Shown here: positions 1 through 9,238 of the stretch, piece after piece
Layout: each line of letters begins with the position of its first letter
Position numbering within the stretch: the first letter of the stretch is position 1
NCBI GenBank assembly: GCA_001723765.1
Contig: MAYW01000017.1
Location: 1 to 47,154, forward strand
Direction: 5' to 3'
Source of the DNA: Candidatus Scalindua rubra
Lineage (GTDB): Bacteria; Planctomycetota; Brocadiia; Brocadiales; Scalinduaceae
Length of the DNA: 47,154 nucleotides
Position numbers and translations under genes: made by a program
The notes under the pieces: generated by a model
Told to the model about the DNA's origin: nothing
What the model saw: only the letters and a program-made list of their open reading frames with translations
Database searches by the model: none

Positions 1-145
1 TGTAGTATGTTACAAAAGTTTAAAAAGATAGAAACTATTATGTCAGTTATACGCGCCTATAAAAAAACTATCTAACGGGGTAAATAATTTGTATTTTATA
101 TATTGTAATTTCAAAAAATGAATAATAATTCTCTCTACTTATTCT
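1..145. other. non-coding window edge
   Basis: AT-rich stretch downstream of the first minus-strand gene. I see no gene, strong hairpin or repeat in it. Confidence 0.5.
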
Positions 146-2098
146 CTACTTGATACTGCCTACTGCATATTGCTTGCTGCTTACTTTTGGTTGTCTGCAT
201 CCTTTTGTGGTAAGTTCATATAGCAAAGCTTCTTTCACCTGCTCGAACACTCCAGACCAGTCATTCAGTTTAGATTGTCTAAATAAACACATACCTGCCC
301 GCCCGGCCAAGCCGTTCGGACGGGGATACCAGGGGCTATCGTCACGATTTAGCAACCAGCGCCAATCTGGTGCAGAATGTAAGAGAGTCCATACCGGTTT
401 ACCAATAGCTCCAGCTAGATGCACAACGGCAGTATCTGTGGAAATGATCAGATCCAGATTGTCAATTACGGCTGCGGTATCAGCAAAGTCATTTAACTCA
501 TTTTCCAGGTTGATGATTTTCATTCCCTCTGGTGGATTGTTGGTTTCAACAGAAGCAGGTCCCTTTTGAAGACTGTAGAAAGATAGTCCAGGAATCTCGG
601 ATAATATGGCAAAATCAGCCAGTGAACAGGAACGATTATGATAATTCTTGAATGTCGGATTCCCTGCCCAAACTATGCCTATTTTAAAGTTGTTGTCATG
701 TTCAAGCCGTATGCGCCATTGCTCTACAAGACGGGAATCAACCGTAATGTAAGGCACATCTGAAGGTATTGAATCCAAGGTAGTACCAAATATCCCTGGT
801 AAACTTAATAGGGGAATGTGAATATCAAATTGTACAGATGGCTCATTGGTAGATATATTTTCGATAATCTTATCGATTCCGGCGCAGTTTTTTAGTAAAC
901 GAAATAGATTCTGCCGGCACTCGAATATCACATGTCCACCTTGTGATTTGACCATGGGCAGATATCGTACAAATTGGATGGTATCGCCAAAGCCTTGTTC
1001 TGCGTGTACCAGGATGAATTTACCATTGAGAGGTGCGCCATCCCATTTGGGTTTTTGAAAGTCTCTCAAACTATGGTCTTTTGTTCGAAGCCTCCATTCA
1101 TATTCCGGCCAACCTTCTTTAAAATTTTCTATCAGTAATAATGCAATGGACTTATTCTTATGTGCTATTGCTTCATCTGGTTTAAGTACTATTGCTCGAT
1201 TATAGCTCTCTATCGCCTCCTCAATTTTACTCAATTCTTGAAGTGCAGAACCGAGGTTGCAGTGTGCCATTGCATAATCTGGCTTAAGTCTTATTGCTTT
1301 TCTATAGCTTGTTATCGCCTCGTCTAGTCTACCTAATTCTTGAAGTGCAGAGCCGAGATTACTATGAGCCACTACATAGTCTGGATTGAGTGTTATTGCT
1401 TTCCTATAGCTTGTTATTGCCTCGTCTAGTCTACCTAATTCTTGAAATGCAGAGCCGAGGTTGCAGTGTGCCATTGCGTAATCTGGCTTGAGAGTTATTG
1501 CTAGTTTACAGCTCGCTATTGCCTCGTCAATTTTACCGAGTTCTTGAAGTACAGAGCCGAGATTACAGTGCGCCATTGCGTAATCTGGCTTGAGTGCTAT
1601 TGTCCGTTTGTAACTTTCTACTGCTTTATCTAGTTTACGTTGTTCTTTAAGTGTATTACCCAGATTGTAGTGTGCATCGACATAATCTGGCTTGGATAAT
1701 ATTGCTTGCCTGTAGTTGACTGCGGCCTTGTCGAGACTGCCCTGTTCTTTAAGTGCATTACCAAGATTGCATTGAGCTTCGGCATAATCTGGCTTGAGTG
1801 CTATAGCTCGCCTGTAGCTTGCTATAGCTTCATCAAGTTTACATTGTTTTTGAAAAGCGGTACCTAGATTGTTGTATGCTGTTACATGATCTGGTTTGAG
1901 CGCTATTGCCTTTTTAAGGAAGGTAGTGGCAATGTCAAGATTTTCTAATTGTAGATATAAAGTACCAAGTAGAAAGATTACGTCAATGTGTCCTGGTTGT
2001 TTATTGAGTATCTTGTGATAAAATGCTGCTGCTGCTGTGAGTTCTCCTGCCTGATGAAGCTTGAGTGCTTCCTGAAACAAATAATTATTGTTTGTCAT
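146..2098 (-). CDS. TPR protein with GT9-like glycosyltransferase domain
   Basis: Probable glycosyltransferase fused to a protein-interaction scaffold. Residues about 5-330 are nine to ten consecutive 34-residue tetratricopeptide repeats, with motifs such as LDEAIASYRRAI and LKPDYAEA. The C-terminal part (about 340-630) has the WPEYEWRL linker followed by LVHAEQGFGDTIQFVRYLP and DLIISTDTAVVHLAGAIGKP, typical of the ADP-heptose/GT9-like domain found behind TPRs. A GTG codon lies three codons upstream (2107), but the ATG at 2098 matches the start of the paralogue at 5388-7796. I see no clear ribosome binding site. It is the last gene of the 7.8-0.1 kb minus-strand operon. The final ~20 residues look like read-through of low-complexity intergenic sequence. 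Domain assignment is firm; the donor and acceptor are unknown. Confidence 0.85.
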   Translation of the reverse strand: MTNNNYLFQEALKLHQAGELTAAAAFYHKILNKQPGHIDVIFLLGTLYLQLENLDIATTFLKKAIALKPDHVTAYNNLGTAFQKQCKLDEAIASYRRAIALKPDYAEAQCNLGNALKEQGSLDKAAVNYRQAILSKPDYVDAHYNLGNTLKEQRKLDKAVESYKRTIALKPDYAMAHCNLGSVLQELGKIDEAIASCKLAITLKPDYAMAHCNLGSAFQELGRLDEAITSYRKAITLNPDYVVAHSNLGSALQELGRLDEAITSYRKAIRLKPDYAMAHCNLGSALQELSKIEEAIESYNRAIVLKPDEAIAHKNKSIALLLIENFKEGWPEYEWRLRTKDHSLRDFQKPKWDGAPLNGKFILVHAEQGFGDTIQFVRYLPMVKSQGGHVIFECRQNLFRLLKNCAGIDKIIENISTNEPSVQFDIHIPLLSLPGIFGTTLDSIPSDVPYITVDSRLVEQWRIRLEHDNNFKIGIVWAGNPTFKNYHNRSCSLADFAILSEIPGLSFYSLQKGPASVETNNPPEGMKIINLENELNDFADTAAVIDNLDLIISTDTAVVHLAGAIGKPVWTLLHSAPDWRWLLNRDDSPWYPRPNGLAGRAGMCLFRQSKLNDWSGVFEQVKEALLYELTTKGCRQPKVSSKQYAVGSIK

Positions 2099-2247
2099 AA
2101 TGGTCACAAATTAGTTTATTACTGTATTATTCTATAAGAACTTTTTTTTCTCTCTACCTTCTACTATCGACAATGAACATAGATTTCATGAATATTACAG
2201 AGAATTCTTTATACCAAAAAATGTTTAAATTTCATAACTAAGCGCCT

Positions 2248-2325
2248 AAATCCCCCTTTCATCCCCCTTTAGCAAAGGGGTGAATCCCCCTAATTCCCCC
2301 TTTAGCAAAGGGGAAGGGGGGATTT
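2248..2325. repeat. CCCCCTTT/AAAGGGGG palindromic repeat, possible terminator
   Basis: Two C-rich half-sites, each with CCCCTTTAGCAAAGGGG symmetry, followed by AAGGGGGGATTT. It belongs to the same family as 10616-10651, 16421-16490 and 21314-21359. It begins one base past the stop of the 2327-3910 gene on the minus strand, so the hairpin could end or attenuate transcription before the 146-2098 gene. Confidence 0.75.
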
Positions 2326-2326
2326 G

Positions 2327-3910
2327 TTAGCTTACTCTTTCTTTTACTATAGTATTATCTAAATCATGAAGATTTTGGGTAATTATCTCGGCCTTTCTGA
2401 AAAACCAGTCAGATTGAGATTGTTGCCCTAGTTTTCTAAGTAAGGCGCCTAACCTCAAGTATGAAATCTCATATTCCGGATAAATCTTGATAGCAGATTC
2501 GAAGCACTGAAGTACCTCCCTGATTTTTCCCCTTCTTTCAAATTCTTCTCCCAGTAGTATCCATGTCCTTATTGAATGGGGTTCCTGTTCAAGCGCTTTG
2601 CATAAACAAACAATCGGATCAGTTGATATGGATGCTCCGAACATGAAAGTCAGATAGTTTTTAGGCTCCAGTTTGGCAGCCTCTTCAAAGAGTTTGCGGG
2701 CCAGTTTTTTGTCGTGGTATATCTGCATGGCGATCAATCCATCGTGGAGAAGATTTTCGAAGCGGGTAGCCTGTAGTTGGAAATGTCTTCCATTAATTAT
2801 TGCCCCTTCTAACTTCGACAACTCTTCAAACCATTTAAAATCCCGATCAACCTCACAATCTTGCTTGTGCAGTAGTCTTAGTTGATGTCTGTAAAAATCC
2901 AATCTATCTCGTCCATGCTGTAACTGTAGTCGTTCTCGAATTACATATTGCCGGGCCTCTTTTGCAATACTTCGTGCTAACGAAGTATCCTCTATCAATT
3001 GATTTAGAATATTAATCAACTCTACTGTATTCTTAAAGAGGAAACCTGTTTTGCCAACATTCACTGAATCAAGGTATGGTTCTAGGTGGGCCATGACTGG
3101 TACAACTTCTGAAACAGCATATTCCAAAAACTTGACATCTGACCGGGAACGATTAAAGGCAGCATCCTTTAACGGAGCAATACCTATGTCAATTCCTCCC
3201 AAAAAATTATAATAATCGTCTAAGGATCCGGGTAAAATCCATCTCTTCTTGTGTTGTGGCAGAGAGTCAAAAAGTTTCCAGATGGGTTCAGAACACATTA
3301 GGTGTAGAGAAACGTTGGGCCTGGTAATTATCCACTTAATCAGAGGGTCTGCAATTTCGGCTATGTCCTCCAGATGGCCGTGAGACCCACCCCATCCGAT
3401 AATTATTCCTTTGTCTTTTTTCAAAGTTTTTTCAGGTGGAACATTCAGGATTTGATTAGGAAAGACTTCGCAGTTATCGTTTAAGTGACCGTAAAGCCTT
3501 TTGAGTTCAGGAGCCGTTACCTGTAATGCATTACAACAATTTACCAGGCGATATCCTAGCGCCAGATTTTCCCTGTTCTTCCAAAAGAAATAGACCGGAT
3601 TCCACGTCTGCAAGGCATTAAGGTCGTCTGCTATCTCATAAACCGTGAGTTTACATTTTTCATTTCTACCTCTGATCAGGGGAAGGATATCCGGGTCACA
3701 GATATTCTTTAAAATCAGGATATCAGCCCTCATCATTATCTCGGTTTTTTTTCGGTGTTGGTTGGTTAAATTGACTACGTACACCCCGTCATCCTGTGCC
3801 ATGGCAATTCCGGGTGCGTGTGTTCGGTAAAAGTAGTCTCCACCACCTGTATTCTGGGGTGGTTCAACTTGTACAATTAACAGCGGAATGTTGTTTTCGT
3901 AATGTTTCAT
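2327..3910 (-). CDS. glycosyltransferase with C-terminal TPRs
   Basis: Likely cytoplasmic glycosyltransferase of the GT4/GT-B type. Residues about 1-350 hold the two Rossmann-like halves. Visible motifs are IIIGWGGSHGHLEDI at the start of the second half, GGIDIGIAPLKDAAFNRSRS, and SDVKFLEYA, which carries a conserved acidic residue for nucleotide-sugar binding. Residues about 390-510 carry three or four degenerate TPRs. It is a paralogue of the 23182-24945 gene, sharing the IGWxGSxGHxED and SDxKFxEYA motifs. The ATG overlaps the stop of the upstream GT4 gene (ATGA), so the two are probably translationally coupled. Substrate unknown. Confidence 0.8.
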   Translation of the reverse strand: MKHYENNIPLLIVQVEPPQNTGGGDYFYRTHAPGIAMAQDDGVYVVNLTNQHRKKTEIMMRADILILKNICDPDILPLIRGRNEKCKLTVYEIADDLNALQTWNPVYFFWKNRENLALGYRLVNCCNALQVTAPELKRLYGHLNDNCEVFPNQILNVPPEKTLKKDKGIIIGWGGSHGHLEDIAEIADPLIKWIITRPNVSLHLMCSEPIWKLFDSLPQHKKRWILPGSLDDYYNFLGGIDIGIAPLKDAAFNRSRSDVKFLEYAVSEVVPVMAHLEPYLDSVNVGKTGFLFKNTVELINILNQLIEDTSLARSIAKEARQYVIRERLQLQHGRDRLDFYRHQLRLLHKQDCEVDRDFKWFEELSKLEGAIINGRHFQLQATRFENLLHDGLIAMQIYHDKKLARKLFEEAAKLEPKNYLTFMFGASISTDPIVCLCKALEQEPHSIRTWILLGEEFERRGKIREVLQCFESAIKIYPEYEISYLRLGALLRKLGQQSQSDWFFRKAEIITQNLHDLDNTIVKERVS

Positions 3911-4881
3911 TTATATATTTTGCTCCAGAAATCTAGAAGTTCATTTTTTTGCCTGTCGAATGTATATTCACCTGCCTTTTTCAATGCCTGATTCTTTATC
4001 TTGTCTACTATTTTATCTTTATTATCGATAAGGGATACCACATGTCCCAGTGTCCTTGCACATTCAATAATATTTCCTCCTTCACACCAAAATCCATTAA
4101 CTCTTGAGGCATATTCCAATCCACCATCTCCGTGGAAACCAACTACGATACAACCACAAGCCATGGCCTCTATCGGTGGCAGCCCGAATCCCTCATAAAT
4201 GCTTGTGGAAAGAAAGATGGCTGATTCACTCATGATTTCTGCTACCTTTGCTTCATTTACTTTATCAATGCAAATCCATGGAACCTGCCTATATTGTTTG
4301 TAAAGTCTATCGAAAAGATTCCTGATAAAGTCCAGTTCACCAGGAGTTTTTCTGGGCATGTATGCAATTTGAAGTTTCTTCTTACGCGGTTTAAAAAGAT
4401 CTAAATGAATTGCATTGTGAATAACCGGCACTTCACCATAATCAAAAACAGATCGGACAAATTTGCTAATAATGTCTGAACAACAAAAAACATTTGATAT
4501 ACCGTAATCCTGCCATGTGTCACCATTTTGCAGACCCTTAAAAACATAAAAATGGTTCTGACAAAAGACGTATTTTTTAGCTTGAATATTTCTGAATGCC
4601 TTAAGCGCTGTTTTGTGATCTTCCGGAATAACGACTATGTCATTTGGCAGAATCTGAAGGTTATTCCCTGCATAAAGTATGGGAACGTCACAATCCAACC
4701 ACGGTAGCCTAAAGTCTGCTTGGTTATGTACCACAAAAGCAGGATATCCATTTTTCACTAAATGGGATACATGGGAATAAATTACCTTTACGCCGCCCGA
4801 AGGTTCAGGGCTATCATAGTTGATATATAGGATTCTACCGTCTAATTTCGGATTGTTAATATTTGGGTTCTTACAATTCAT
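3907..4881 (-). CDS. glycosyltransferase family 4/1
   Basis: Retaining GT-B glycosyltransferase, 324 residues. The N-terminal half contains PSGGVKVIYSHVSHL, the glycine-rich acceptor-side loop. The C-terminal half has STSIYEGFGLPPIEAMACG, the E-x7-E signature of GT4 enzymes that binds the nucleotide-sugar donor. The length is slightly short for the family (usually 350-400) but both halves are present. It lies between the four-helix-bundle gene and the TPR-glycosyltransferase and overlaps the latter by four bases. Probable role: one sugar transfer in surface-glycan assembly; donor unknown. Confidence 0.85.
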   Translation of the reverse strand: MNCKNPNINNPKLDGRILYINYDSPEPSGGVKVIYSHVSHLVKNGYPAFVVHNQADFRLPWLDCDVPILYAGNNLQILPNDIVVIPEDHKTALKAFRNIQAKKYVFCQNHFYVFKGLQNGDTWQDYGISNVFCCSDIISKFVRSVFDYGEVPVIHNAIHLDLFKPRKKKLQIAYMPRKTPGELDFIRNLFDRLYKQYRQVPWICIDKVNEAKVAEIMSESAIFLSTSIYEGFGLPPIEAMACGCIVVGFHGDGGLEYASRVNGFWCEGGNIIECARTLGHVVSLIDNKDKIVDKIKNQALKKAGEYTFDRQKNELLDFWSKIYK

Positions 4882-5030
4882 TATTTCAATTTCGGAATTC
4901 GGATTTCAGATTGCGGATTAAATCATCCTCAACTTTAGTCACTTTAGTTCATACTTCGCTATTCGACGTTCGTTATTTTGTGGATTCGGCCTATCGCCCT
5001 TAATCTACTTCCAATTTTGGGTTTCAGATT
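4882..5030. other. intergenic, low-complexity ATTTCGGAATTCGGATTTC-like text
   Basis: Spacer with short imperfect repeats of ATTTCGGATT-like words, related to the sequence encoding the last residues of the 5388-7796 protein. No gene recognised. Confidence 0.4.
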
Positions 5031-5384
5031 TTATTTAGTTATTTTTGCGGTCTTGATAGATGCAACAGTAATGGCCAAAAGTTCATTAGCCTCTTTTATC
5101 AAGGATTCCAGTTTCTTAGATTCCATAATTCCTGCTTCAACCAAGAGTTCCATCCAGTAAAGGGACTCATCCGTTTCTTCCTCCACAATTCCCATCTTGT
5201 AAACAAAATCAGCGGTAGATTTGGCTCGGCATGCAGCCCGATAGTTTGCTCCTACTGAAGTTCCTGAACGCAACAATTGCTTGCCGAGCACATCGGCCGT
5301 TTGCCTTTTAGGCAATGATTCAACCAGGCGAATAACACGAAGCGCAAACTGCTTCGTTCTATGCTTCATATCATCTTTATTCAT
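5031..5384 (-). CDS. four-helix-bundle protein (23S rRNA intervening-sequence family)
   Basis: A 117-residue all-helical protein. Motifs seen are FALRVIRLVESLP, LLRSGTSVGANYRAACRAKS and ESLYWMELLVEAGI, which define the S23/IVP-like four-helix-bundle family. The molecular role of the family is unclear. Relatives sit in 23S rRNA intervening sequences, and a structurally similar protein is the Avd factor of diversity-generating retroelements, but no reverse transcriptase or template repeat is present here. It begins three bases after the stop of the large TPR gene, so it is co-transcribed. ATG at 5384 is used; an internal ATG at 5369 is an alternative start. Confidence 0.85.
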   Translation of the reverse strand: MNKDDMKHRTKQFALRVIRLVESLPKRQTADVLGKQLLRSGTSVGANYRAACRAKSTADFVYKMGIVEEETDESLYWMELLVEAGIMESKKLESLIKEANELLAITVASIKTAKITK

Positions 5385-5387
5385 CTT

Positions 5388-7796
5388 TCATCCATTTTGA
5401 AATTCGAAATGCGGATCTTTTTCCGCAATCTGAAACTCTTGTATCAAAGCATCTTTCACCTGTTCGAACACTTCAGTCCAATCATTTAATTTAGTTTGTC
5501 GAAATAAGCGCATGCTTGGATACCAGGGGCTGTCATCACGATTCAGCAACCAGCGCCAATCTGGTGAAAAGTGCAGGAGAGTCCACACAGGTTTACCAAT
5601 AGCTCCGGCAAGGTGTACGACTGCCGTATCTACTGAGATAACCAGATCCAGATTAGTAATTACGGCTGCTGTGTCGGCAAAGTCATTCAACTCATTTTCC
5701 AGGTTGATGATTTTCATTCCCTCAGGTGGATTGTTGGCTTCCACAGAAGCCGGTCCCTTTTGAAGGCTGTAGTAAGACGTCCCATGAATCTCTAATAAAG
5801 GAGTAAAGTCAGTTAATGCACGGGAACGTATGTAGTCTTTTTTGTTGCTGGGATTTCCTGCCCATACTATGCCAATCTTAAAATTATTGTCATGGTCGAA
5901 CCTTAAACGCCATTGTTCTACCAACCAGGGATCAGGCGTAATGTAAGGGACATCTGACGGTATTGAATCCAGGGTAGTGCCAAATATCCCCGGTAAACTT
6001 AATATGGGGGCGTGAATATCAAACTGTACATCTGGTTTGGGTGTTCTTTCAATAGTTTCATCAATTCCGTCGCAGTTTTTCAGTAAACGAAGAAGGTTAT
6101 GCGGGCATTCAAATATCACACGTCCACCTTGTGCCTTAACCATGGGTAGATATCGTACAAATTGGATGGTATCTCCAAAACCCTGTTCTGCATGTACCAG
6201 TATGGATTTACCATTAAGGCGTGTACCATCCCATTTGGGTTTGTGGAAGTTTCTCAAGCTATGGGTCTTTGTTTGAAGTCTCCACTCATATTCCGGCCAA
6301 CCTTCTTTAAAATTTCCCTTTAACAATAATGCAAAAGACCTATTCATGTGTGCCTCTGCATAATCAGGGTTAAGTGCTATAGCCTTGTCATAACGCGTTA
6401 TTGCCTCGTCAAGCTTATCCTGCTTTTGGAGTATGGCTCCCAGGTTGTTGTGTAAGTCTGCATAGCACGGATTAAGCGATATTGCTTTACGGCAGTATAA
6501 CACTGCTTCGTCAAATTTGTCCTGTTCCTGGAATGTAGTACCAAGATTACTGTGCGCCATAGCATGATCGGGCTTAAGAATTATGGCCTGCCTGTAGCTT
6601 GCTACTGCTTCGTCAAGTTTGCCTTTTTCCTGGAGTATTGTGCCAAGGTTGTTGTGAGCTTCGGCGTAGTCAGGATTAAGTGCAATAGCATGATGACAGC
6701 TTGCGGCTGCTTCATCAAGTCTGTCCAGTTCTTTAAGTGCAGAACCAAGGTTACTGTGAATCTCTGGATCTTCTGGTTTGAGTTCTATTGCTCTTTTATA
6801 GCTTTCGACAGCATTTTCAAACCTGCCTGATTTCTGTAGTATTGTACCGAGATTATTGTGGGCCTCGGCATAATGAGGGTTAAGTATTATTGCTTGCTTA
6901 CAATTCGCTAATGCCTCGTCAAGTTTGTCTAATTCTTTAAGTGTGGAGCCTATATTGCTGTGTACCTTGTGGTCTTCTGGTTTGAGTCTTATTGCCCTGT
7001 TATAACTTTCCAATGCTTCATCAAGTCTGCCTTGTTTTGAAAGTACTGTACCGAGGTTATTGTGAACCTCTGCATAGTTTGGATTAAGTGCTATTGCCTT
7101 GTCATAACTCGTTATAGCCTCATCAAGTTTACCTTGCTCTTGAAAAATGGTACCAAGACTACAGTATGCCATTGCGTAATTTGGATTAAGTGCTATTACC
7201 TTACTGTAACTTGTTGCAGCATCGCCAAGCTTACCAAGTTCTTTGAATACGTTTCCGATATTTAAATGTGCCTGTGCGTAGTCTGGTTTGGGTTTTATTG
7301 CCTGCCTGTAGTTTTCTACCGCCTTGTCAAGTTTGCCTTGTTCTCTTAGTACAGTGCCAAGATTGTTGTGTGCCTCGTGATCATCTGGTTTGAGTTTTAT
7401 CGCCTGCCTGTAGTTTTCTATCGCCTTATCAAGTCTACGTTGTTTTTTAAATACATTACCAAGATTATAAAATACGTCTGCATAGTCCGGTTCGAGTGAT
7501 AGTGCACGATTATAACAGCTTACTGCTTCATCTAATTTTCCTTGTTTTTGAAAAACAGTACCTAGATTGTTATGCGCCTCTACATCATCTGGTTTGAGTG
7601 CTATTGCCCTTTTAAGGAAGGTAGCAGCAGTGTCAAGATTTCCTGATTGTAGATACAAAGTACCAAGTAGAGAGATTACGTCAACGTGTTCTGGTTGTTT
7701 CTCATATATATTGAGATAAAGTGCTGCTGCGTTTGTAAGGTTTCCTGCCTGATGAAGATTAAATGCTTTTTGAAATAAATCTTTGATATTTTCCAT
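5388..7796 (-). CDS. large TPR protein with GT9-like glycosyltransferase domain
   Basis: About 802 residues. Roughly fourteen 34-residue TPRs fill residues 5-495, ending in the linker NFKEGWPEYEWRLQTK. A GT9-like domain follows, with LVHAEQGFGDTIQFVRYLP and DLVISVDTAVVHLAGAIGKP. It is a close paralogue of the 146-2098 product, with near-identical C-terminal domains but five more TPRs. The open frame extends to a TTG at 7814, but the ATG at 7796 aligns with the paralogue. The last ~15 residues derive from ATTTCGAAAT-like intergenic text. It is the first gene of the leftward operon. Likely a glycan-assembly transferase with a protein-binding arm. Confidence 0.85.
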   Translation of the reverse strand: MENIKDLFQKAFNLHQAGNLTNAAALYLNIYEKQPEHVDVISLLGTLYLQSGNLDTAATFLKRAIALKPDDVEAHNNLGTVFQKQGKLDEAVSCYNRALSLEPDYADVFYNLGNVFKKQRRLDKAIENYRQAIKLKPDDHEAHNNLGTVLREQGKLDKAVENYRQAIKPKPDYAQAHLNIGNVFKELGKLGDAATSYSKVIALNPNYAMAYCSLGTIFQEQGKLDEAITSYDKAIALNPNYAEVHNNLGTVLSKQGRLDEALESYNRAIRLKPEDHKVHSNIGSTLKELDKLDEALANCKQAIILNPHYAEAHNNLGTILQKSGRFENAVESYKRAIELKPEDPEIHSNLGSALKELDRLDEAAASCHHAIALNPDYAEAHNNLGTILQEKGKLDEAVASYRQAIILKPDHAMAHSNLGTTFQEQDKFDEAVLYCRKAISLNPCYADLHNNLGAILQKQDKLDEAITRYDKAIALNPDYAEAHMNRSFALLLKGNFKEGWPEYEWRLQTKTHSLRNFHKPKWDGTRLNGKSILVHAEQGFGDTIQFVRYLPMVKAQGGRVIFECPHNLLRLLKNCDGIDETIERTPKPDVQFDIHAPILSLPGIFGTTLDSIPSDVPYITPDPWLVEQWRLRFDHDNNFKIGIVWAGNPSNKKDYIRSRALTDFTPLLEIHGTSYYSLQKGPASVEANNPPEGMKIINLENELNDFADTAAVITNLDLVISVDTAVVHLAGAIGKPVWTLLHFSPDWRWLLNRDDSPWYPSMRLFRQTKLNDWTEVFEQVKDALIQEFQIAEKDPHFEFQNG

Positions 7797-7818
7797 AATA
7801 GATAATTGTAACAATTCA

Positions 7819-7942
7819 GTTCACCGCAAAGGTGCAAAGCTCGCAAAGTTATTATTTTTTTAAAAGTAGGGGTTCAAAATTTTTGAACCCCTACAACAAA
7901 AATTTGTTTTTTCTTTGCGTCCTCTGCGACTTTGCGGTGAAC
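7819..7942. repeat. CACCGCAAAG inverted-repeat element, copy 1
   Basis: 124-bp element bounded by GTTCACCGCAAAG and its exact reverse complement CTTTGCGGTGAAC. Inside is a further palindrome around GTAGGGGTTCAAAA/TTTTGAACCCCTAC. It looks like a MITE-type repeat. Related copies are at 8162-8326 and 46444-46554. Confidence 0.8.
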
Positions 7943-7968
7943 TATTATGTTTTTATGAAACTTATTGC

Positions 7969-8142
7969 GCTAAATACATGCCAAAGTGAATTTCGGTCTA
8001 AAATTTGTATATATATTCAATAATAATATCGTTAACACATTATAAAATTAAAACTTATGTAAGATATACACGAAGAGATATCTTAATGAGCTTTTACTTT
8101 GTTTATTTTTTAGTTATTTCTGTATAATATTTCAACATTTTT
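7969..8142 (+). promoter_or_regulatory. ~170-bp conserved leader, orphan copy A
   Basis: Starts GCTAAATACATGCCAAAGTG and ends in TTATTTCTGTATAATATTTC. It aligns along its whole length with 13109-13279 and 18987-19158, which lead directly into GT2 genes. Here the ATG is lost and a repeat element follows, so the copy is orphaned. The probable -10 box TATAAT is at 8123-8128. It could now drive the 8357-9073 methyltransferase. Confidence 0.65.
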
Positions 8143-8161
8143 GGAGAAATTTTCCGTAATA

Positions 8162-8326
8162 GTTCACCGCAAAGGCGCAAAGTTGTTTTTTTAAGAAAGT
8201 AATGATTAGGAATTCTGAAAAACTCTGGAATTTTATTGTAGAAGTAGGAGTGTATTGCAATGCGCTCCTACAGTATTTCTGTAAAGTTTTTTCTTCTGTC
8301 CTCTGCGTCTTTGCGGTAGGCTAAAC
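8162..8326. repeat. CACCGCAAAG inverted-repeat element, copy 2
   Basis: The left end GTTCACCGCAAAG at 8162-8174 is identical to copy 1. The right end CTTTGCGGTAGGC is degenerate. It carries an internal hairpin GTAGGAG...CTCCTAC at about 8245-8272. It sits between orphan leader A and the methyltransferase gene. Confidence 0.7.
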
Positions 8327-8356
8327 CGTTACGTTTTTCCTTGTTTTGTTTGAAAA

Positions 8357-9073
8357 ATGAAAGAGTATTTTTCACCTTTAAACACAGGATATATAGCAGA
8401 ATATGGTGATAATCCACGTACCGAACTGATAGACCTAATTACGGAAGTTCCAGAGCAGGTGTTTGAAATTGGATGCGGGTCTGGTGCAACGGGGGTAGCC
8501 ATAAAACAAAAATTTCCTAATGTAAAATATATAGGGCTGGACTCTAATAAAAAAGCTGCACAAATTGCACAGACTCGTTTGGACAAGGTTATTGTATCGG
8601 ATATAGAAAAAGCACAATTAGATGCCCTTGGATTAACGAAGGAATATTTTGACTTAATCATTTGTGCTGATGTCCTGGAACATCTTTATGACCCGTGGAA
8701 GACACTTTTTACCTTACGCGACTATCTTAAACCAAATGGAAAAGTGCTTGCCAGCATCCCCAATATACAAAACATCGACACTATTATTAACCTGTTGAAT
8801 GGTAGCTGGACATATAAGAAACACGGTATACTGGATGCGACACATATACGTTTTTTTACTTTTAGTGGAATTATGAAAATGTTTTCTGGAACTGGCTATA
8901 AAATGATCCAATGTTCTCATGCAACGCAATCCGAGCTAGGACGTATTAAGAAGTGGCCAGCAGACATAAACTTTGGGAGGATTGTATTAAGAGATATTAC
9001 CAGGGATGAGGCTTCAAAGCTTTTTGTATTTCAATATTATGTAATAGCACAGAAAATATCCCTGAATAATTAA
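8357..9073 (+). CDS. class I SAM-dependent methyltransferase
   Basis: 238-residue methyltransferase. Motif I is FEIGCGSGATGVAI (about residues 36-49), followed by YIGLDSNKKAA (motif II acidic residue) and DLIICADVLEHLYDPW (motif IV region), giving a complete Rossmann core of the Methyltransf_11/23 type. The Bacteroides/Leptospira-like tail HIRFFTFSGIMKMF is common in glycan-locus O-methyltransferases. Start ATG at 8357. It is the first plus-strand gene after orphan leader A. Likely methylates a sugar; acceptor unknown. Confidence 0.8.
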   Translation: MKEYFSPLNTGYIAEYGDNPRTELIDLITEVPEQVFEIGCGSGATGVAIKQKFPNVKYIGLDSNKKAAQIAQTRLDKVIVSDIEKAQLDALGLTKEYFDLIICADVLEHLYDPWKTLFTLRDYLKPNGKVLASIPNIQNIDTIINLLNGSWTYKKHGILDATHIRFFTFSGIMKMFSGTGYKMIQCSHATQSELGRIKKWPADINFGRIVLRDITRDEASKLFVFQYYVIAQKISLNN

Positions 9074-9084
9074 AGTTCTATATA

Positions 9085-9227
9085 ATCTAAATTGAGCGAT
9101 TTTATATTGTATATTACTGTAGCCGCAGGCTTTAGCCTGCGTTTCTCATCATTTGATGGGTTTATAAAGATTTCACGTTAGTTACGCAACCTGAAGGTTG
9201 CGGCTACATAAATCGCTCAATTTAGAT
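9085..9227. repeat. 143-bp element with perfect 18-bp terminal inverted repeats
   Basis: Ends are ATCTAAATTGAGCGATTT (9085-9102) and its exact reverse complement (9210-9227). Inside are two smaller palindromes, GCCGCAGGCTTTAGCCTGCG and GCAACCTGAAGGTTGC. The structure is MITE-like with no coding capacity. It stops 11 bases before the ATG of the aminotransferase gene and must contribute to its 5' region. Confidence 0.8.
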
Positions 9228-9238
9228 AAAAGGTAAAA

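Noticed and set aside
1233-2000. Tandem DNA repeats as a CRISPR or satellite array
   Set aside because: The 102-bp period is the codon-level trace of 34-residue TPR units in a coding gene.
5031-5384. Avd-like four-helix-bundle protein as a sign of a diversity-generating retroelement
   Set aside because: No reverse transcriptase, template repeat or variable repeat is present; the protein fits the general S23/IVP-like family.
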